Positions 7,350-16,679 of a DNA stretch of 64,000 bases are shown here, piece after piece. This DNA is from Acidobacteria bacterium Ga0077553 (lineage in GTDB: Bacteria; Acidobacteriota; Terriglobia; Bryobacterales; Bryobacteraceae): the NCBI GenBank assembly GCA_001464575.1, contig LNFE01000131.1, positions 1 to 64,000 of the forward strand. The letters run 5' to 3'. Position 1 is the first letter of the stretch. Every line of letters starts with the position of its first letter. The notes under the pieces were generated by a model. The model was not told where the DNA came from. It saw only the letters and a list, made by a program, of their open reading frames with translations, and ran no database searches. The position numbers and the translations under genes were made by a program.

Positions 7350-9708
7350 CCGCCGAGCGGTTTCGCCAACTCGATTCGATTGTGGGCACGGCGCTCGAGA
7401 CGGCGCCGGAGAGCCGGGCTGAGTTTGTTGCCACCCGCTGCGGCGACGATGCCGAATTGCGCCGCGAGGTGGAAGCGCTGCTGGCGCAGACCACGGATGC
7501 GGAGTTTCTTGAACGGCCACTGCTGGCTGAACCCGGCCCGGGCGCCAAACTGGGCCCCTACCGGCTCGATGCGGTGATTGGGCGCGGCGGCATGGGCGTC
7601 GTCTACCAGGCCGATCGCGTCGATGGACAGTATCGCAAACAGGTGGCGATTAAGGTTTTGACGCCCGCGTTTGCCACGGCCGCCGCGCTGACGCGCTTTG
7701 AGCAGGAGCGGCAGATTCTCGCCCAGCTCGACCATCCGCACATCGTCCGCCTGCTCGATTCCGGGCTCAGCGCTTCCGGTGCGCACTACGTCGTGATGGA
7801 ACTGGTTGCGGGCGCCGTACCCTGTACGGCCCGCCGGCTTTCCGAAGCCGCCGCGCTCAATTGCTTTGCGAAGGTCTGTTCGGCCGTCCAGTATGCGCAC
7901 CAGAATTTGGTGATTCACCGCGATCTGAAGCCTTCGAACATCCTGCTGAATCCGGACGACGAACCCAAGCTCGTCGATTTTGGCATCGCGAAACTGCTCG
8001 ACCAGCCGGGAACTATGCGAGCCCCGAACAGGTGCTGGCCCGCCCCATCACGACGGCCTCGGACGTCTACTCGCTGGCGCTGGTGCTGCACGAACTGCTG
8101 ACGGGCCGCCCGGTCCGCCAGTGGGCCGGGCTGTCGCTCCCGGATCTGCTGGCCGCCATTCAAGCGCCGCCGGTTCTCGACCGGTCCCTTCCTCGGGATC
8201 TGTGCGCCATCCTCGACCAAGCGCTCTCCTTTGACCCGGCGTACCGCTACCCCACCGCCGCCGCGTTCGCCGAGGATCTGCAGCGCTACCGGGCGGGCCT
8301 GCCGGTGGCCGCCCGCGGACCGGGCCCTTGGTATGTCGCGGGCAAGTGGATGGTGCGCCATCGATGGAGCCTGCTGGTGGCGGCCTCGATTCTGGTCTAC
8401 TCCGGCTTCGGGCTGGAGGCGGTCCTGCGCTCTTCGCGGATGGCCGATGAGCAAAGGCAGATCGCCGAGCGGCAAAGGGAACTGGCCGTGTCGGCCCAGC
8501 AAACGGCGGAGGCATCCGCCGCCGAGGCCCGGACGGCGGAAGCGGCTGCGAACCAGCAGAAGCGGTTGGCCGAAGACCGATTCAACGACGTCCGGAGCCT
8601 GGCGCGGTCCGTGCTGTTTGAGTTTGAGCCGGCCGCGGCGCAACTACCCGGCAATACGCCCGTCCGCAAGTTGATGATCGAAAAGAGCGCCGTGTATCTG
8701 GACCGGCTGGAACGGTCGATTCCAGATTCGGATCTCGCCCTGCACGCGGAACTCGCGGCGGCCTACCTGCGGCTCGCCTCCGTGCAGGGCATTCCTAGTA
8801 CCTCAAATCTGGGGGACCCCGAGGGTGCCCTTGCCAGCATCGAAAAGGGGATCCGCTCGCGGCGTTTGGTGTTCGAGCGAAAGCCGGATGATGCTGGTGC
8901 CCGGGGTCTGCTCGCAGATGCAATGATTACGCGGGCGATGCAACTGAGTACGCTGCAACGAACCCCACAGGCACAGCGAGAACTTCGCGCCGCTACCCGG
9001 GTGCTGGGCACGCCGAATGACGAAATCGGCTTAAATACCCTCTCCCGCCTCCACTTTGCGCGGAAGGACTTCGCGAAGTTTCTCGCGGTCGCCGAGCGAC
9101 TCCATCGGCAGTTCCCGGCTAAGGACGCCTACTCTCGCAATGTCGCTTTGGGCCACAAGTACCTCTCTAGCCAGCAATCAGCAGCCTCCGAGCGGCTAGG
9201 GCACGCGCGCCAAGCCGAAGCGATCGACGCCGCGCGCCTGGCCGCGCAACCCGAGAATGCAGACCGGAAACTCGATCTCTCCTTCGACCTTTCCATGCTG
9301 GCGACTTTGTCGGCCGAAAGCGGCGACTGGCGCTCGGCCAAAGATTACTTCGCACGTACGGTGGCGATCCGGCGGGAACTGGCCGCCGCCGATCCGAAGA
9401 ATGTGCGCTATCAGGAGCGTCTGGCCGCGGTCCTGCTCTATCAAGGATTTGCGCACCTGTATCTCGACGATCCCAGGGGGGCTGACCTGCTATTTGGCCA
9501 AGCGCGTACCGCACTGCAGGCGATCACCGATCAGATCTCGCCGCCTGTCGCCCACGACTTAAACGCCCTGCTGGCCATGGGGAACGCACTCGCGATCGGC
9601 TCCTGCACCGCTTTGGAGGAGGCGGTGCCCGTAGCCTCTTCACGGGTCCTGCGGGACTTGTACGGCAAGCTCTGGACGCGTCGCTTGGCCGCCTGCCGGA
9701 CTCCCTAA
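7346..9708 (+). pseudogene. Ser/Thr protein kinase with TPR-like extracytoplasmic part, frame broken in the activation loop
   Basis: The first frame encodes the N-lobe and catalytic loop: GRGGMGVVYQA, VAIKVL, VIHRDLKPSNILL and DFGIAKLLDQPG. At about 8005-8011 the reading frame changes, and GNYASPEQVLARPITTASD continues in the next frame with the C-lobe, one membrane segment (RHRWSLLVAASILVYSGF), a coiled coil and TPR-like helices to 9708. Only a few residues separate DFG from SPE, whereas kinases need roughly 20-25, so a deletion of 3n+1 bases is the simplest reading. If the break is real the kinase is dead. The start is uncertain: ATG 7286 overlaps the sigma gene; CTG 7346 sits six bases after GGAGG and overlaps its TGA. 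Confidence 0.85.
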
Positions 9709-9751
9709 TTTTTTCTGAGCCGATCTTCCTCCGGTTTGCTCAGGAAGGGAC

Positions 9752-12556
9752 ATGCGACTTTTCCTGGCATTCTGGACCTTCGCCGCGGCCCTGCTTCCGG
9801 CTGCTCCGCCCGCGTATCAGACGGGCTTCTACTTTGAGCCTAATCTGGGTCAGGCTTCCGCGCCGGTGCGATACCTGGCTGCGGGCGGCGGCCTCTCCAT
9901 CCTCGTCGAAGATCGCACGATCACGACCTCGCTCTCCGGACGCAGTCTCGTCCGGATGACGATGGAGGGCGCGCTGAAGCCCACCACGATTCACGGCGTG
10001 GATCCGCTGCCCGGCACGACGAATTACCTCGACCGGCGGCCTGCCGTGACGGCGGTTCCGCACTTCGCCGGGGTGCGCTTGAACCGGGTCTACCCCGGCA
10101 TCGATATGGTCTACCGGGCCGACAGCGCTCAGTTTGAATATGACTTTCACGTCGCCCCCGGGGCCGAGGCCTCCGCCATCCGCCTGCGCTTTTCCACCGC
10201 GCCGCTACTGACCGAGTCTGGTGATCTCGTTTTCGAGACGGCGGCTGGCCAACTTCGGCAGCACCAGCCGATGGCCTTTCAGACCATCGACGGCCGTAGA
10301 GTCGACGTGCCCGTGCGGTTTGCCGTGACGGGCCAGGAGGTCTCCTTCGCACTGGCTGACTATGACCGCTCGTTGCCGCTATTGATCGACCCGCCGATTA
10401 CATACTTGACTTATCTCGGCAATCCCAGCAATACCAACTCCTTCGGTCTCCGGACGGACGGCTCCGGGGCCCTTTATGTGTTCAGCCCGAGCACGATTGC
10501 AGTGCAAACCAATGCCATCGGCTCCAACGCTGGCACGACCGTGACGAAGTTCAACGCTTCCGGGCAGTTGGTGTATTCCACCCGCACGGATGTCATCGCC
10601 AGTGACGGCGCTTGGGCCGTCGACGCGCAGGGATTCGTCTACCTGGCCAATGAAAGTACTCTCCTCAAGCTGAATCAAGCCGGCACGGCGCAGAGTTACC
10701 GGACCACCATTCCGTTCACCCGGTTGCAGGTGGAAGGCCTGGCGGTGGATGCCTCCTCGAATGTCTACCTCACCGGCCGCTTTGCTGCCTTGCCGACCAC
10801 CTATACGGCTACCGCTGGGGCGTTCCGCACTACAGGCAATGGATTTCTGATGAAGTATGACGCTACCGGGGCGAACACGGTCTACCGCACGTTCCTGCCG
10901 TCTGTATCGCGGGCTCCGGGACTGGCCGTGGACAGCACGGGAGCTACCTACTTCGCGGTCATCAATCCGTCGACGACTTGGGGCGCTACGGCCAATCTGG
11001 GGGGCGGCAGCGGCAACTTCCTCGGTTTCGCCAAGCTCAATCCGGCCGGTTCGGCCCTCGCTTACGTCTTCGACTTCAGCGCGCCGAATTTTACGGCGAC
11101 CAATCTGGCCATCGACTCCGCTGGAAACCTCTTCTTCTCGGGACCCATCGGATTCAATACTCTGCCGGTCACCAATGCCTTGCAGAGCACGGTGGGTGGC
11201 GGGCTTTCCGATACCGGTCTTGTCAAGGTGAACGCGGCGGGCAATGCGATTCTGTTTGCGACGTATTTCGGTGGCAACGGCCAGGAGGGCTCGACGATCA
11301 GTGGCGGTTTGGCGGTTGACGCCCAAGGGAACGCCTGGATCGGAGGATTGACCACTTCCACCAACCTGCCCCTGGTTGGCGCGACGCAGAATAGCCGTCT
11401 GGGCAACGCCGACGGGTTCCTCGCGCAGATCAAAGGGGACGGGTCGCAACTGCTCTTTTCCACCTACGCCGGCTCCAGCGCGGCCGAAATCAACTCCGGC
11501 TCCCACTCCGTTGCCGCGGACAACGGGGCGGGCTACCTGGCGATGGGAACGCCCTCGGGTACCCTTGCCAGCGTCAACGCGATTCAGCCGCTGTACGGGA
11601 CAGGTTCCTCGAATCTGGTGGTTGGCAAGTGGGGCACCACCGTACCGGCCGGGAACCAAGCCCCCACGGTCACCTCGATTAACCCGGCCTCCGGCACGGG
11701 TCTCACTACCACCCGCACCTTCGTCTTCACGGATCCGAACGGCGCCAATGATCTCGGGGTGGTGAACGTCCTGATCAATACGGCCCTCGACGGCCGCAAC
11801 GCGTGCTACATCGGCTACGACAGCGTCAACAATCTGCTCGTGCTCCTGAACGATCCCGGCGACGACGCCTCCGTCCTCGTGCTCCCGTCGGCCGCGACGG
11901 TCAGCAACTCCCAATGCTCCATTGCCGGCTCCGGCATCACCGCCGTGAAGTCCGGCAACACGCTGACGCTCACCATCGGCTTCACCTTTACGAGCGCCTT
12001 CAGCGGCGGCCGCGTCGTCTACGCCGCGGCGCGCGATGGCAACGGCGGCAACTCCGGATGGAGCGCGGTGGGTTCGCACTTTACGAGCGTGCTGACCTCG
12101 AACCCGCTCCCGATCGGCGCCACGCCCGTCTCGGGCACCGCCACCGCGGGCACGACTTACCCCATCACCCTGCAGTACCGCGATGCCACCTCCTCGCTGA
12201 ATCTGCAGCCGGTGCAACTGCTCATCAACTCCGCCGTCGACGGGGTCAACGCCTGCTACTTCGGCTTCGACCACGCGGGGAACTTCCTGTACATCATCGG
12301 CGACAGTGGCGACCTGCAAACAACCCCGGTGCGGCTCAACGGCGCGGCCAACGGCGCGGTATCGATTGAAAACAGTCAGTGCCGCCTCATTGCCGCGGGC
12401 TCCACGTTTACAGACGTGGGCAACACCCTCACGATGACGCTGCAGTTGCAGTTCAAGGCGGGATTCGCCGGCCGCCGCCTGATCTTCGGCGGCGCGCAGA
12501 CGGCCACCCCGGCCAACTCCGGTTGGCACCTGATGGGCAGCCTGACAGTGCAGTAA
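9752..12556 (+). CDS. large secreted SBBP/beta-propeller protein with duplicated C-terminal domain
   Basis: 934 residues with a signal peptide (MRLFLAFWTFAAALLPAAPP). The first 200 residues match the Solibacter-type N-terminal domain that precedes SBBP repeats (FEPNLGQASAPVRYLAAGGG, VYPGIDMVYRADSAQFEYDF). Residues about 210-630 are beta-propeller repeats such as GNAWIGGLTTSTNLPLVGAT. The last 300 residues hold two copies of a domain with paired cysteines and the signature NSQC ... GNTLT ... NSGW. AAGGGA lies shortly before the ATG. Expected location is outside the cell; binding to polysaccharide or protein is plausible but unproven. Confidence 0.85.
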   Translation: MRLFLAFWTFAAALLPAAPPAYQTGFYFEPNLGQASAPVRYLAAGGGLSILVEDRTITTSLSGRSLVRMTMEGALKPTTIHGVDPLPGTTNYLDRRPAVTAVPHFAGVRLNRVYPGIDMVYRADSAQFEYDFHVAPGAEASAIRLRFSTAPLLTESGDLVFETAAGQLRQHQPMAFQTIDGRRVDVPVRFAVTGQEVSFALADYDRSLPLLIDPPITYLTYLGNPSNTNSFGLRTDGSGALYVFSPSTIAVQTNAIGSNAGTTVTKFNASGQLVYSTRTDVIASDGAWAVDAQGFVYLANESTLLKLNQAGTAQSYRTTIPFTRLQVEGLAVDASSNVYLTGRFAALPTTYTATAGAFRTTGNGFLMKYDATGANTVYRTFLPSVSRAPGLAVDSTGATYFAVINPSTTWGATANLGGGSGNFLGFAKLNPAGSALAYVFDFSAPNFTATNLAIDSAGNLFFSGPIGFNTLPVTNALQSTVGGGLSDTGLVKVNAAGNAILFATYFGGNGQEGSTISGGLAVDAQGNAWIGGLTTSTNLPLVGATQNSRLGNADGFLAQIKGDGSQLLFSTYAGSSAAEINSGSHSVAADNGAGYLAMGTPSGTLASVNAIQPLYGTGSSNLVVGKWGTTVPAGNQAPTVTSINPASGTGLTTTRTFVFTDPNGANDLGVVNVLINTALDGRNACYIGYDSVNNLLVLLNDPGDDASVLVLPSAATVSNSQCSIAGSGITAVKSGNTLTLTIGFTFTSAFSGGRVVYAAARDGNGGNSGWSAVGSHFTSVLTSNPLPIGATPVSGTATAGTTYPITLQYRDATSSLNLQPVQLLINSAVDGVNACYFGFDHAGNFLYIIGDSGDLQTTPVRLNGAANGAVSIENSQCRLIAAGSTFTDVGNTLTMTLQLQFKAGFAGRRLIFGGAQTATPANSGWHLMGSLTVQ

Positions 12557-12579
12557 CTCCGTCTAAACTGGGGAGACCG

Positions 12580-13098
12580 GTGCCCTCGCTGCGTCTCCTC
12601 TCCTTTCTCGTCTATCTGCTCTCGTGGGCCGGGGTAGCGGTGGGTGCTCTCTGGAGCGCCCTTCCCTCCCGCCACACTGCCCCGGCTCATCACCATTTGC
12701 CTGGCACGCTGCTGCAGTTGGCGGGGGTGCTGGTGATTACGATGTTCCTGCCCGAGGGCGCCTTGCGGCCTACACCCTGGGAACTTGCATTGGCTCTGGG
12801 CTTGGCTCCGGCCGGCGCCGGGCTCTACCTGGCGACCGTGGCCGCCGGACGCCGAGGCGGCCTGGTTACCACCGGCCCGTTTGCCCTGGTTCGTCACCCC
12901 ATGTATTTGGCCTTCTTCCTGCTGCTGGCCGCCACGGCCGCGCTCGCCGCCGCGGGCTGGCGGACCATTCCTGCATTGGCGGTATACCTGGCCGGCTCCG
13001 AACTCCGCCTGGCCCACGAGGAGGCGGCGCTGGCGGGTACGGCCTATTCGGCCTATCGCGCCCGCACCCGCTGGCGATATCTTCCCGGCCTTCGCTAG
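12580..13098 (+). CDS. isoprenylcysteine carboxyl methyltransferase / PEMT-like integral membrane protein
   Basis: 172 residues from a GTG at 12580; the open frame extends upstream into the previous gene, but the coding signature begins here. Four or five membrane segments are visible. The family fingerprint is TTGPFALVRHPMYLAFFLL, followed by LAHEEAALAGTAYSAYRART and RYLPGL. Bacterial members methylate an unknown lipid or prenyl substrate using S-adenosylmethionine; the RHPMY and late EE motifs form the cofactor site. A TAAACT lies 10 bases upstream. The substrate cannot be assigned. Confidence 0.82.
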   Translation: MPSLRLLSFLVYLLSWAGVAVGALWSALPSRHTAPAHHHLPGTLLQLAGVLVITMFLPEGALRPTPWELALALGLAPAGAGLYLATVAAGRRGGLVTTGPFALVRHPMYLAFFLLLAATAALAAAGWRTIPALAVYLAGSELRLAHEEAALAGTAYSAYRARTRWRYLPGLR

Positions 13099-13127
13099 CC
13101 GTTTGATACACTCATCCCTGACACCCA

Positions 13128-13718
13128 ATGCTTCTCCCGAAGGAACTGATCGAGTACCTCTCCCGCCAACTGATCAAGCGCATCAATCCGTTTTTCGTCG
13201 AAGTTGCCGATCCCGCCAAAGCGGCGCCGGTCGTCAGCGACCTGATCATCGAAGAGCTGTCCGCCGAGGACAAGCTCAACGACGAGGTCCGCGGCATTCT
13301 TGAGCAGTATGCCAACTACATGCGCGAGAACCAGATCAGTTACTCGGACATGTTTCGCAAGATCAAGAATCAGCTGATCGCCGAACGAAAGGTGATCCGC
13401 GCCTCGGGCCGGGACACTGGCGACGCCATGAAGCTTTCGCGGGACAAGATCACTGATATCTCGCACAAGCTGATCTCCGCGTTTCGGAAGTCGCGCGAGT
13501 TCCGCCTGAAAAAGCCGGAGAACGACATCCGCCTCGAACTGGTGAAAGGCTTCACCGAACTGCTGGTGGCCGAGGATAAGATCGACAAGGCCGCCCGCGA
13601 GAAGGTCCGCAAACAGAAGCGGGAGATTCTCGAAGGCAGCGAGGAGTTCGACCTGCTGCAGCGCCGTTACTATGCCGAAGAGTTGAAAAAGATCGGCATC
13701 GATCTCTCCCGTCCGTAG
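13128..13718 (+). CDS. DUF507 family protein, two DUF507-like units in tandem
   Basis: 196 residues, roughly twice the usual DUF507 length of about 90. The N-terminal unit (1-95) runs from LPKELIEYLSRQLIKRINPF to MFRKIKNQLIAERK. The C-terminal unit (about 100-196) runs from LSRDKITDISHKLISAFRKS to the typical EGSEEFDLLQRRYYAEELKKIG ending (split here only for quotation). Both are helical and highly charged, and no catalytic residue is known for the family. A TACACT lies 15 bases before the ATG. A cytoplasmic protein of unknown role, conserved in Acidobacteria and some Deltaproteobacteria. Confidence 0.85.
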   Translation: MLLPKELIEYLSRQLIKRINPFFVEVADPAKAAPVVSDLIIEELSAEDKLNDEVRGILEQYANYMRENQISYSDMFRKIKNQLIAERKVIRASGRDTGDAMKLSRDKITDISHKLISAFRKSREFRLKKPENDIRLELVKGFTELLVAEDKIDKAAREKVRKQKREILEGSEEFDLLQRRYYAEELKKIGIDLSRP

Positions 13719-13744
13719 CCGCGTCCTGATATGCTCGGCGGAGT

Positions 13745-14578
13745 ATGTCCCGCCTCTTTGCTCTCTCCGCCGCCGGCCTGGCCGGCCTCCTCGCCTGGAG
13801 CCAACTGCCTCCGCCGGAGCCGCTCAAGCTGATCCCCGTCACCGAAGGGGTCCATGTTCTCGAAGGGGCCGGTGGCAATGTCGCCGTGGTGACCACCAGT
13901 GAGGGGACGATCCTGATCGACGACAAGTTCGCCCCCAACGTCCCGCAGATCTACGAAGCGGCCAAGAAGCTGAGCGACAAGCCCATCCGCTACCTGCTCA
14001 ACACCCATCACCACGGCGACCATACCGGTGGAAACGCCGGGCTGGCGGCGAAGGAGCCTATGGAGATTCTGGCCCATACGAACGCGCGGGCGAACATGAT
14101 TAAGGGCGCCATGCCAGGTGTTCCTCGCATTGGCTACCGGGACTCGATCACGGTCGGCCTGGGCGGCGTGGAACTGCAGGCGATTCACCTCGGCCGCGCC
14201 CACACCAATGGGGACGCCGTGATCTTTTTCCCGCAGAAGCTGCTGATCCACACGGGCGACCTCTTCGCCGCGCCTGGCCCGTTCATCGACTACGCCAACG
14301 GTGGTTCGGGCGTTGAGTGGGTGGCCACTCTTGACAAGGTCCTGGCGCTGGATTTCGACAAGGTTATTCCCGGTCACGGCCCGGTTTCCACCAAGGCTGA
14401 CTTGAAGGCCTACCGCGACAAGATTGACGCCATGGTGCGGAAGATGACGGAACTCAAGCGGAAGGGATTGTCGAAAGAGGACGCTGTAAAAGCATTCGAC
14501 CCGGCATCCCTGGGATGGGAGCCGGGTCGAATGTTCAACCGGACGCTGCCGCCTCTCTATGACGAGGTGGCGCGGTAA
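13745..14578 (+). CDS. exported metallo-beta-lactamase-fold hydrolase
   Basis: 277 residues with an N-terminal signal (MSRLFALSAAGLAGLLAWSQ). The zinc motif HHHGDHTGGN lies near residue 93. Further ligands are the His in HLGRAHTNGDAVIF, the Asp in LIHTGDLFAAPG, and VIPGHGPVS near the C-terminus, completing the MBL ligand set. Similar exported proteins are annotated as MBL-fold hydrolases or quinoprotein-relay-like proteins; the substrate is unknown. A TATGCT ends nine bases before the ATG. The gene ends four bases before the convergent PEGA protein gene. Confidence 0.87.
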   Translation: MSRLFALSAAGLAGLLAWSQLPPPEPLKLIPVTEGVHVLEGAGGNVAVVTTSEGTILIDDKFAPNVPQIYEAAKKLSDKPIRYLLNTHHHGDHTGGNAGLAAKEPMEILAHTNARANMIKGAMPGVPRIGYRDSITVGLGGVELQAIHLGRAHTNGDAVIFFPQKLLIHTGDLFAAPGPFIDYANGGSGVEWVATLDKVLALDFDKVIPGHGPVSTKADLKAYRDKIDAMVRKMTELKRKGLSKEDAVKAFDPASLGWEPGRMFNRTLPPLYDEVAR

Positions 14579-14581
14579 CGT

Positions 14582-15145
14582 CTACTGCTCTTTCTTGGTG
14601 CCGTAGTCGACGCGGTTCACTTTGTTGGCTTCGATGGTGACGCTCTTCTTGACCGTGCCATAAATCTGGCTTTCCACCATCAGTTCGTAGGTGCCGGCCG
14701 GAATCAACAACCCACCGCCACCGTTGTTCAATTCGTCCACGTGGCCCATGAAGCGGCCATTCAGGTAGAAGGGACCCGTGTCGCCTTGCGCTACCGACCA
14801 AAACGATTCCGGTTCGCCGCCGCGCAGCCGGAGCCGGCCGAACGGACCCTGGGGCACGTCCCGCTTCTTCAGCTTGGCGCGCATCTTCGAAGTCTTGCCC
14901 GCGGTCACATCCACCTTGGCGGTGAAGTCCTCGTAGCGGGGATCCTTCAACGTCACTTCATGGGAACCCGCTTCCACCGGCCACTTCTCCGGCACGGAGA
15001 AACGACCCGCCGGACCGACGTACTTCCCGTCAACAAACAGACCAGCGCCGTTCGGCGAGGCACGCACACGCAAATAACCCGTTTCAGCGGCCAATGGCAG
15101 CGCGAGAAGAGCGATTACAGCAAGCGGAGAAAACCAATGTTTCAT
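14582..15145 (-). CDS. exported PEGA-domain protein
   Basis: 187 residues from the ATG at 15145 (MKHWFSPLAVIALLALPLAAE, a signal peptide). An in-frame ATG at 15151 is possible, but starts further upstream would run into the tRNA gene. TACTCT lies seven bases before 15145. The PEGA fold is suggested by YLRVRASPNGAGLFVDGKYV and AGSHEVTLKDPRYEDF. A second unit (about 115-180) repeats the theme with YLNGRFMGHVDEL and IPAGTYELMVE. PEGA proteins are surface or periplasmic carbohydrate- or protein-binding modules. It probably stands alone on the transcript, with the tRNA 38 bases upstream on the same strand. Confidence 0.78.
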   Translation of the reverse strand: MKHWFSPLAVIALLALPLAAETGYLRVRASPNGAGLFVDGKYVGPAGRFSVPEKWPVEAGSHEVTLKDPRYEDFTAKVDVTAGKTSKMRAKLKKRDVPQGPFGRLRLRGGEPESFWSVAQGDTGPFYLNGRFMGHVDELNNGGGGLLIPAGTYELMVESQIYGTVKKSVTIEANKVNRVDYGTKKEQ

Positions 15146-15182
15146 ATTCATTAGAGTACCGGAGTCCCTTGAGAGTTTCTGT

Positions 15183-15269
15183 TGGTGCGCATGAGAGGAC
15201 TTGAACCTCCACACCCTTGCGAGTACCGGAACCTAAATCCGGGGCGTCTGCCAATTCCGCCACATGCGC
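15183..15269 (-). tRNA. tRNA-Leu (anticodon UAG)
   Basis: On the reverse strand a complete class II tRNA can be folded. The acceptor stem GCGCATG pairs with CATGCGC, followed by discriminator A and an encoded CCA. The D-arm is TGGCGGAATTGGCAGAC, the anticodon stem CCGGA/TCCGG encloses TTTAGGT with anticodon TAG, a long variable arm follows, and the T-arm contains GGTTCAAGTCC. Anticodon UAG reads CUN leucine codons. The gene is 87 nt with CCA and starts 15 bases after the stop of the upstream gene on the same strand, so it may be processed from a longer transcript. Confidence 0.96.
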
Positions 15270-15284
15270 CCAAGCCACGTTGCA

Positions 15285-16157
15285 CTATGAGTTTACCACC
15301 ACCAGCCGCCGGTGCGAAGCCGAAACCGTCGAACGGCGCCGGATGTCCAGCAAGCGGGGAGTTATCTGGCCACATGCGCAGCGAGACTCCACCAGCCGGG
15401 CACTCAAGTTGGTCGCGAGCCGGAACAGGGGAGCCCGGGAATTGCGAAGGAAACTTACCTCCAATTCTCCGTCCGGGCCCACGGCGAAGATGGCATTGGC
15501 CAGGTTCACATGCATTCCGTCGTGCGCTTCGCACTCCTGCGCCAATAACTCGCCCGCGAAGCCGCGAAACTGCTCGAAGATCGGCACCTGAAAGATCCGC
15601 CAGAAGTAGTCCCGGTCTTCCTCGCTCAGCGAGCCGCGCACCACATCCGTAAAAACTACCAGCGATTGGCTCAAAGGGCGCCAAGCGATCTCGCCCTCTT
15701 CGATGCTCTGCGCCAACGCCCGGATCGTGTCGCCCGGCGCCGCCAGGCTCTGTGGCGCGAACTGCGCCAACTTTTCACTCCGGTAGGTGGAAAAGCTGCG
15801 GACTCGCCAACTTCCGCGAATCTCCTGCCCCAGCACCGCCGTGCGCGGGGCCTTGCCGACGGGGTACTCCAGTTCCTGACGCGGATGCGCCGGCGCTGCC
15901 GGAACCTCGAACCGCTCAGGGTGCCGTAAATAGTCGAGCAATTCCACCTGCGGCAGCTCGTCGAGCGACTTCGCCTCGCCCCGTTCCTGATAGAACCGGG
16001 TCCGCCGCTGGGCGTAGGCCAACATACGCGCAAATTGCAGTTGCTGTTCGGCCGCCGGGTCGGCAGCACGCCCCGGACGCCAGAGAAGATGCAGGATCAC
16101 GCCAGAGAGTGGCCTATTGGTGCTAGTGCTCTCCCCAGATTGCCCCGTAATGCACAC
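15285..16157 (-). CDS. phenylacetate-CoA-ligase-like (PaaK-related) short protein
   Basis: Up to 290 residues from a GTG at 16157; a GTG at 16100 (MILHLLWRPG in that reading) may be the truer start, because family N-termini resemble LLWRPG. The segment ARMLAYAQRRTRFYQERG resembles the helix opening adenylate-forming PaaK-like proteins. VPIFEQFRGFAGELLAQECE with AHDGMHVNLANAIF resembles the same family's core and metal-site region. At under 300 residues it is shorter than a full ligase (about 430) and I see no intact AMP-binding loop, so it is more likely a non-catalytic or specialised relative. It lies 15 bases upstream of tRNA-Leu. Confidence 0.6.
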   Translation of the reverse strand: MCITGQSGESTSTNRPLSGVILHLLWRPGRAADPAAEQQLQFARMLAYAQRRTRFYQERGEAKSLDELPQVELLDYLRHPERFEVPAAPAHPRQELEYPVGKAPRTAVLGQEIRGSWRVRSFSTYRSEKLAQFAPQSLAAPGDTIRALAQSIEEGEIAWRPLSQSLVVFTDVVRGSLSEEDRDYFWRIFQVPIFEQFRGFAGELLAQECEAHDGMHVNLANAIFAVGPDGELEVSFLRNSRAPLFRLATNLSARLVESRCACGQITPRLLDIRRRSTVSASHRRLVVVNS

Positions 16158-16163
16158 TACAAT
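16158..16163 (+). promoter_or_regulatory. -10 box TACAAT, six bases before ATG 16170
   Basis: TACAAT is followed by AAGGAG and then ATG. The purine-rich spacer is too close to the ATG for a normal Shine-Dalgarno role, whereas the -10 spacing fits transcription starting at the ATG. Read on the other strand the same bases give ATTGTA, close to the divergent gene's upstream start. Confidence 0.5.
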
Positions 16164-16169
16164 AAGGAG

Positions 16170-16676
16170 ATGACTCGCCTCTTCCCCCTGATCCTGGCCG
16201 CCGCAGCCTTACTTCCGGCCCAGAACATTGGCGTCGGCATCAAAGGCGGCATACCGCTTAAAGATTCCTACAAGTTCTCCACCCTCGGCGCCACTACCCT
16301 CCGCGATGGCGATTTCGTGGTTGGTCCCATGTTCGAGCTCCGTCTTCCCGCCGGACTCGGCATTGAACTCAACGCGCTCTACCGCCGTGGCGCGGGCATC
16401 AACTCGTGGGAGTTCCCCCTCCTGGCGAAGTACCGCTTCCCGGGCATCCTCATCCGCCCCACCATCGGCGGCGGCTACATGTTCCAGCGCCTGAACGACA
16501 TCCCGGGGCTCGACAACCGCAATGGCATCGTCGCCAGCGGCGGTGTGGAATTCAAGCTGCCGAAAGTCCGCATCACCCCGGAGCTTCGCTACACCCGATT
16601 CAATGAACAGCGCCCCAGTTCCGGCATCCTGACGGGAACCAATCAAGTGGATGCGTTAGTCGGCTTTAGCTTCTAG
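16170..16676 (+). CDS. outer-membrane beta-barrel protein (porin-like OMP family)
   Basis: 168 residues from ATG 16170, where a signal peptide (MTRLFPLILAAAALLPAQ) begins; the open frame extends upstream without coding character. The mature protein is made of alternating beta strands: IGVGIKGGIP, DFVVGPMFELRLPAGLGIEL, FPLLAKYRFP, PTIGGGYMFQ and a last strand DALVGFSF ending in Phe, the usual outer-membrane-insertion signal. This matches small 8-strand OMP_b-brl proteins. Function unknown; probably structural in the outer membrane. nadD begins four bases after its stop. Confidence 0.8.
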   Translation: MTRLFPLILAAAALLPAQNIGVGIKGGIPLKDSYKFSTLGATTLRDGDFVVGPMFELRLPAGLGIELNALYRRGAGINSWEFPLLAKYRFPGILIRPTIGGGYMFQRLNDIPGLDNRNGIVASGGVEFKLPKVRITPELRYTRFNEQRPSSGILTGTNQVDALVGFSF

Positions 16677-16679
16677 TCC

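Noticed and set aside
9711-9742. CTGAGC / GCTCAG inverted repeat between the kinase and SBBP genes
   Set aside because: The six-base stem has a long unpaired loop and the T-run is on the wrong side for a plus-strand terminator; on the minus strand it would be followed by A.
10379-12529. A very long open frame on the minus strand opposite the SBBP protein
   Set aside because: It is antisense to a clearly coding, signal-peptide-bearing gene and its composition (Arg/Gly/Ala-rich, no motif) is that of a shadow frame.
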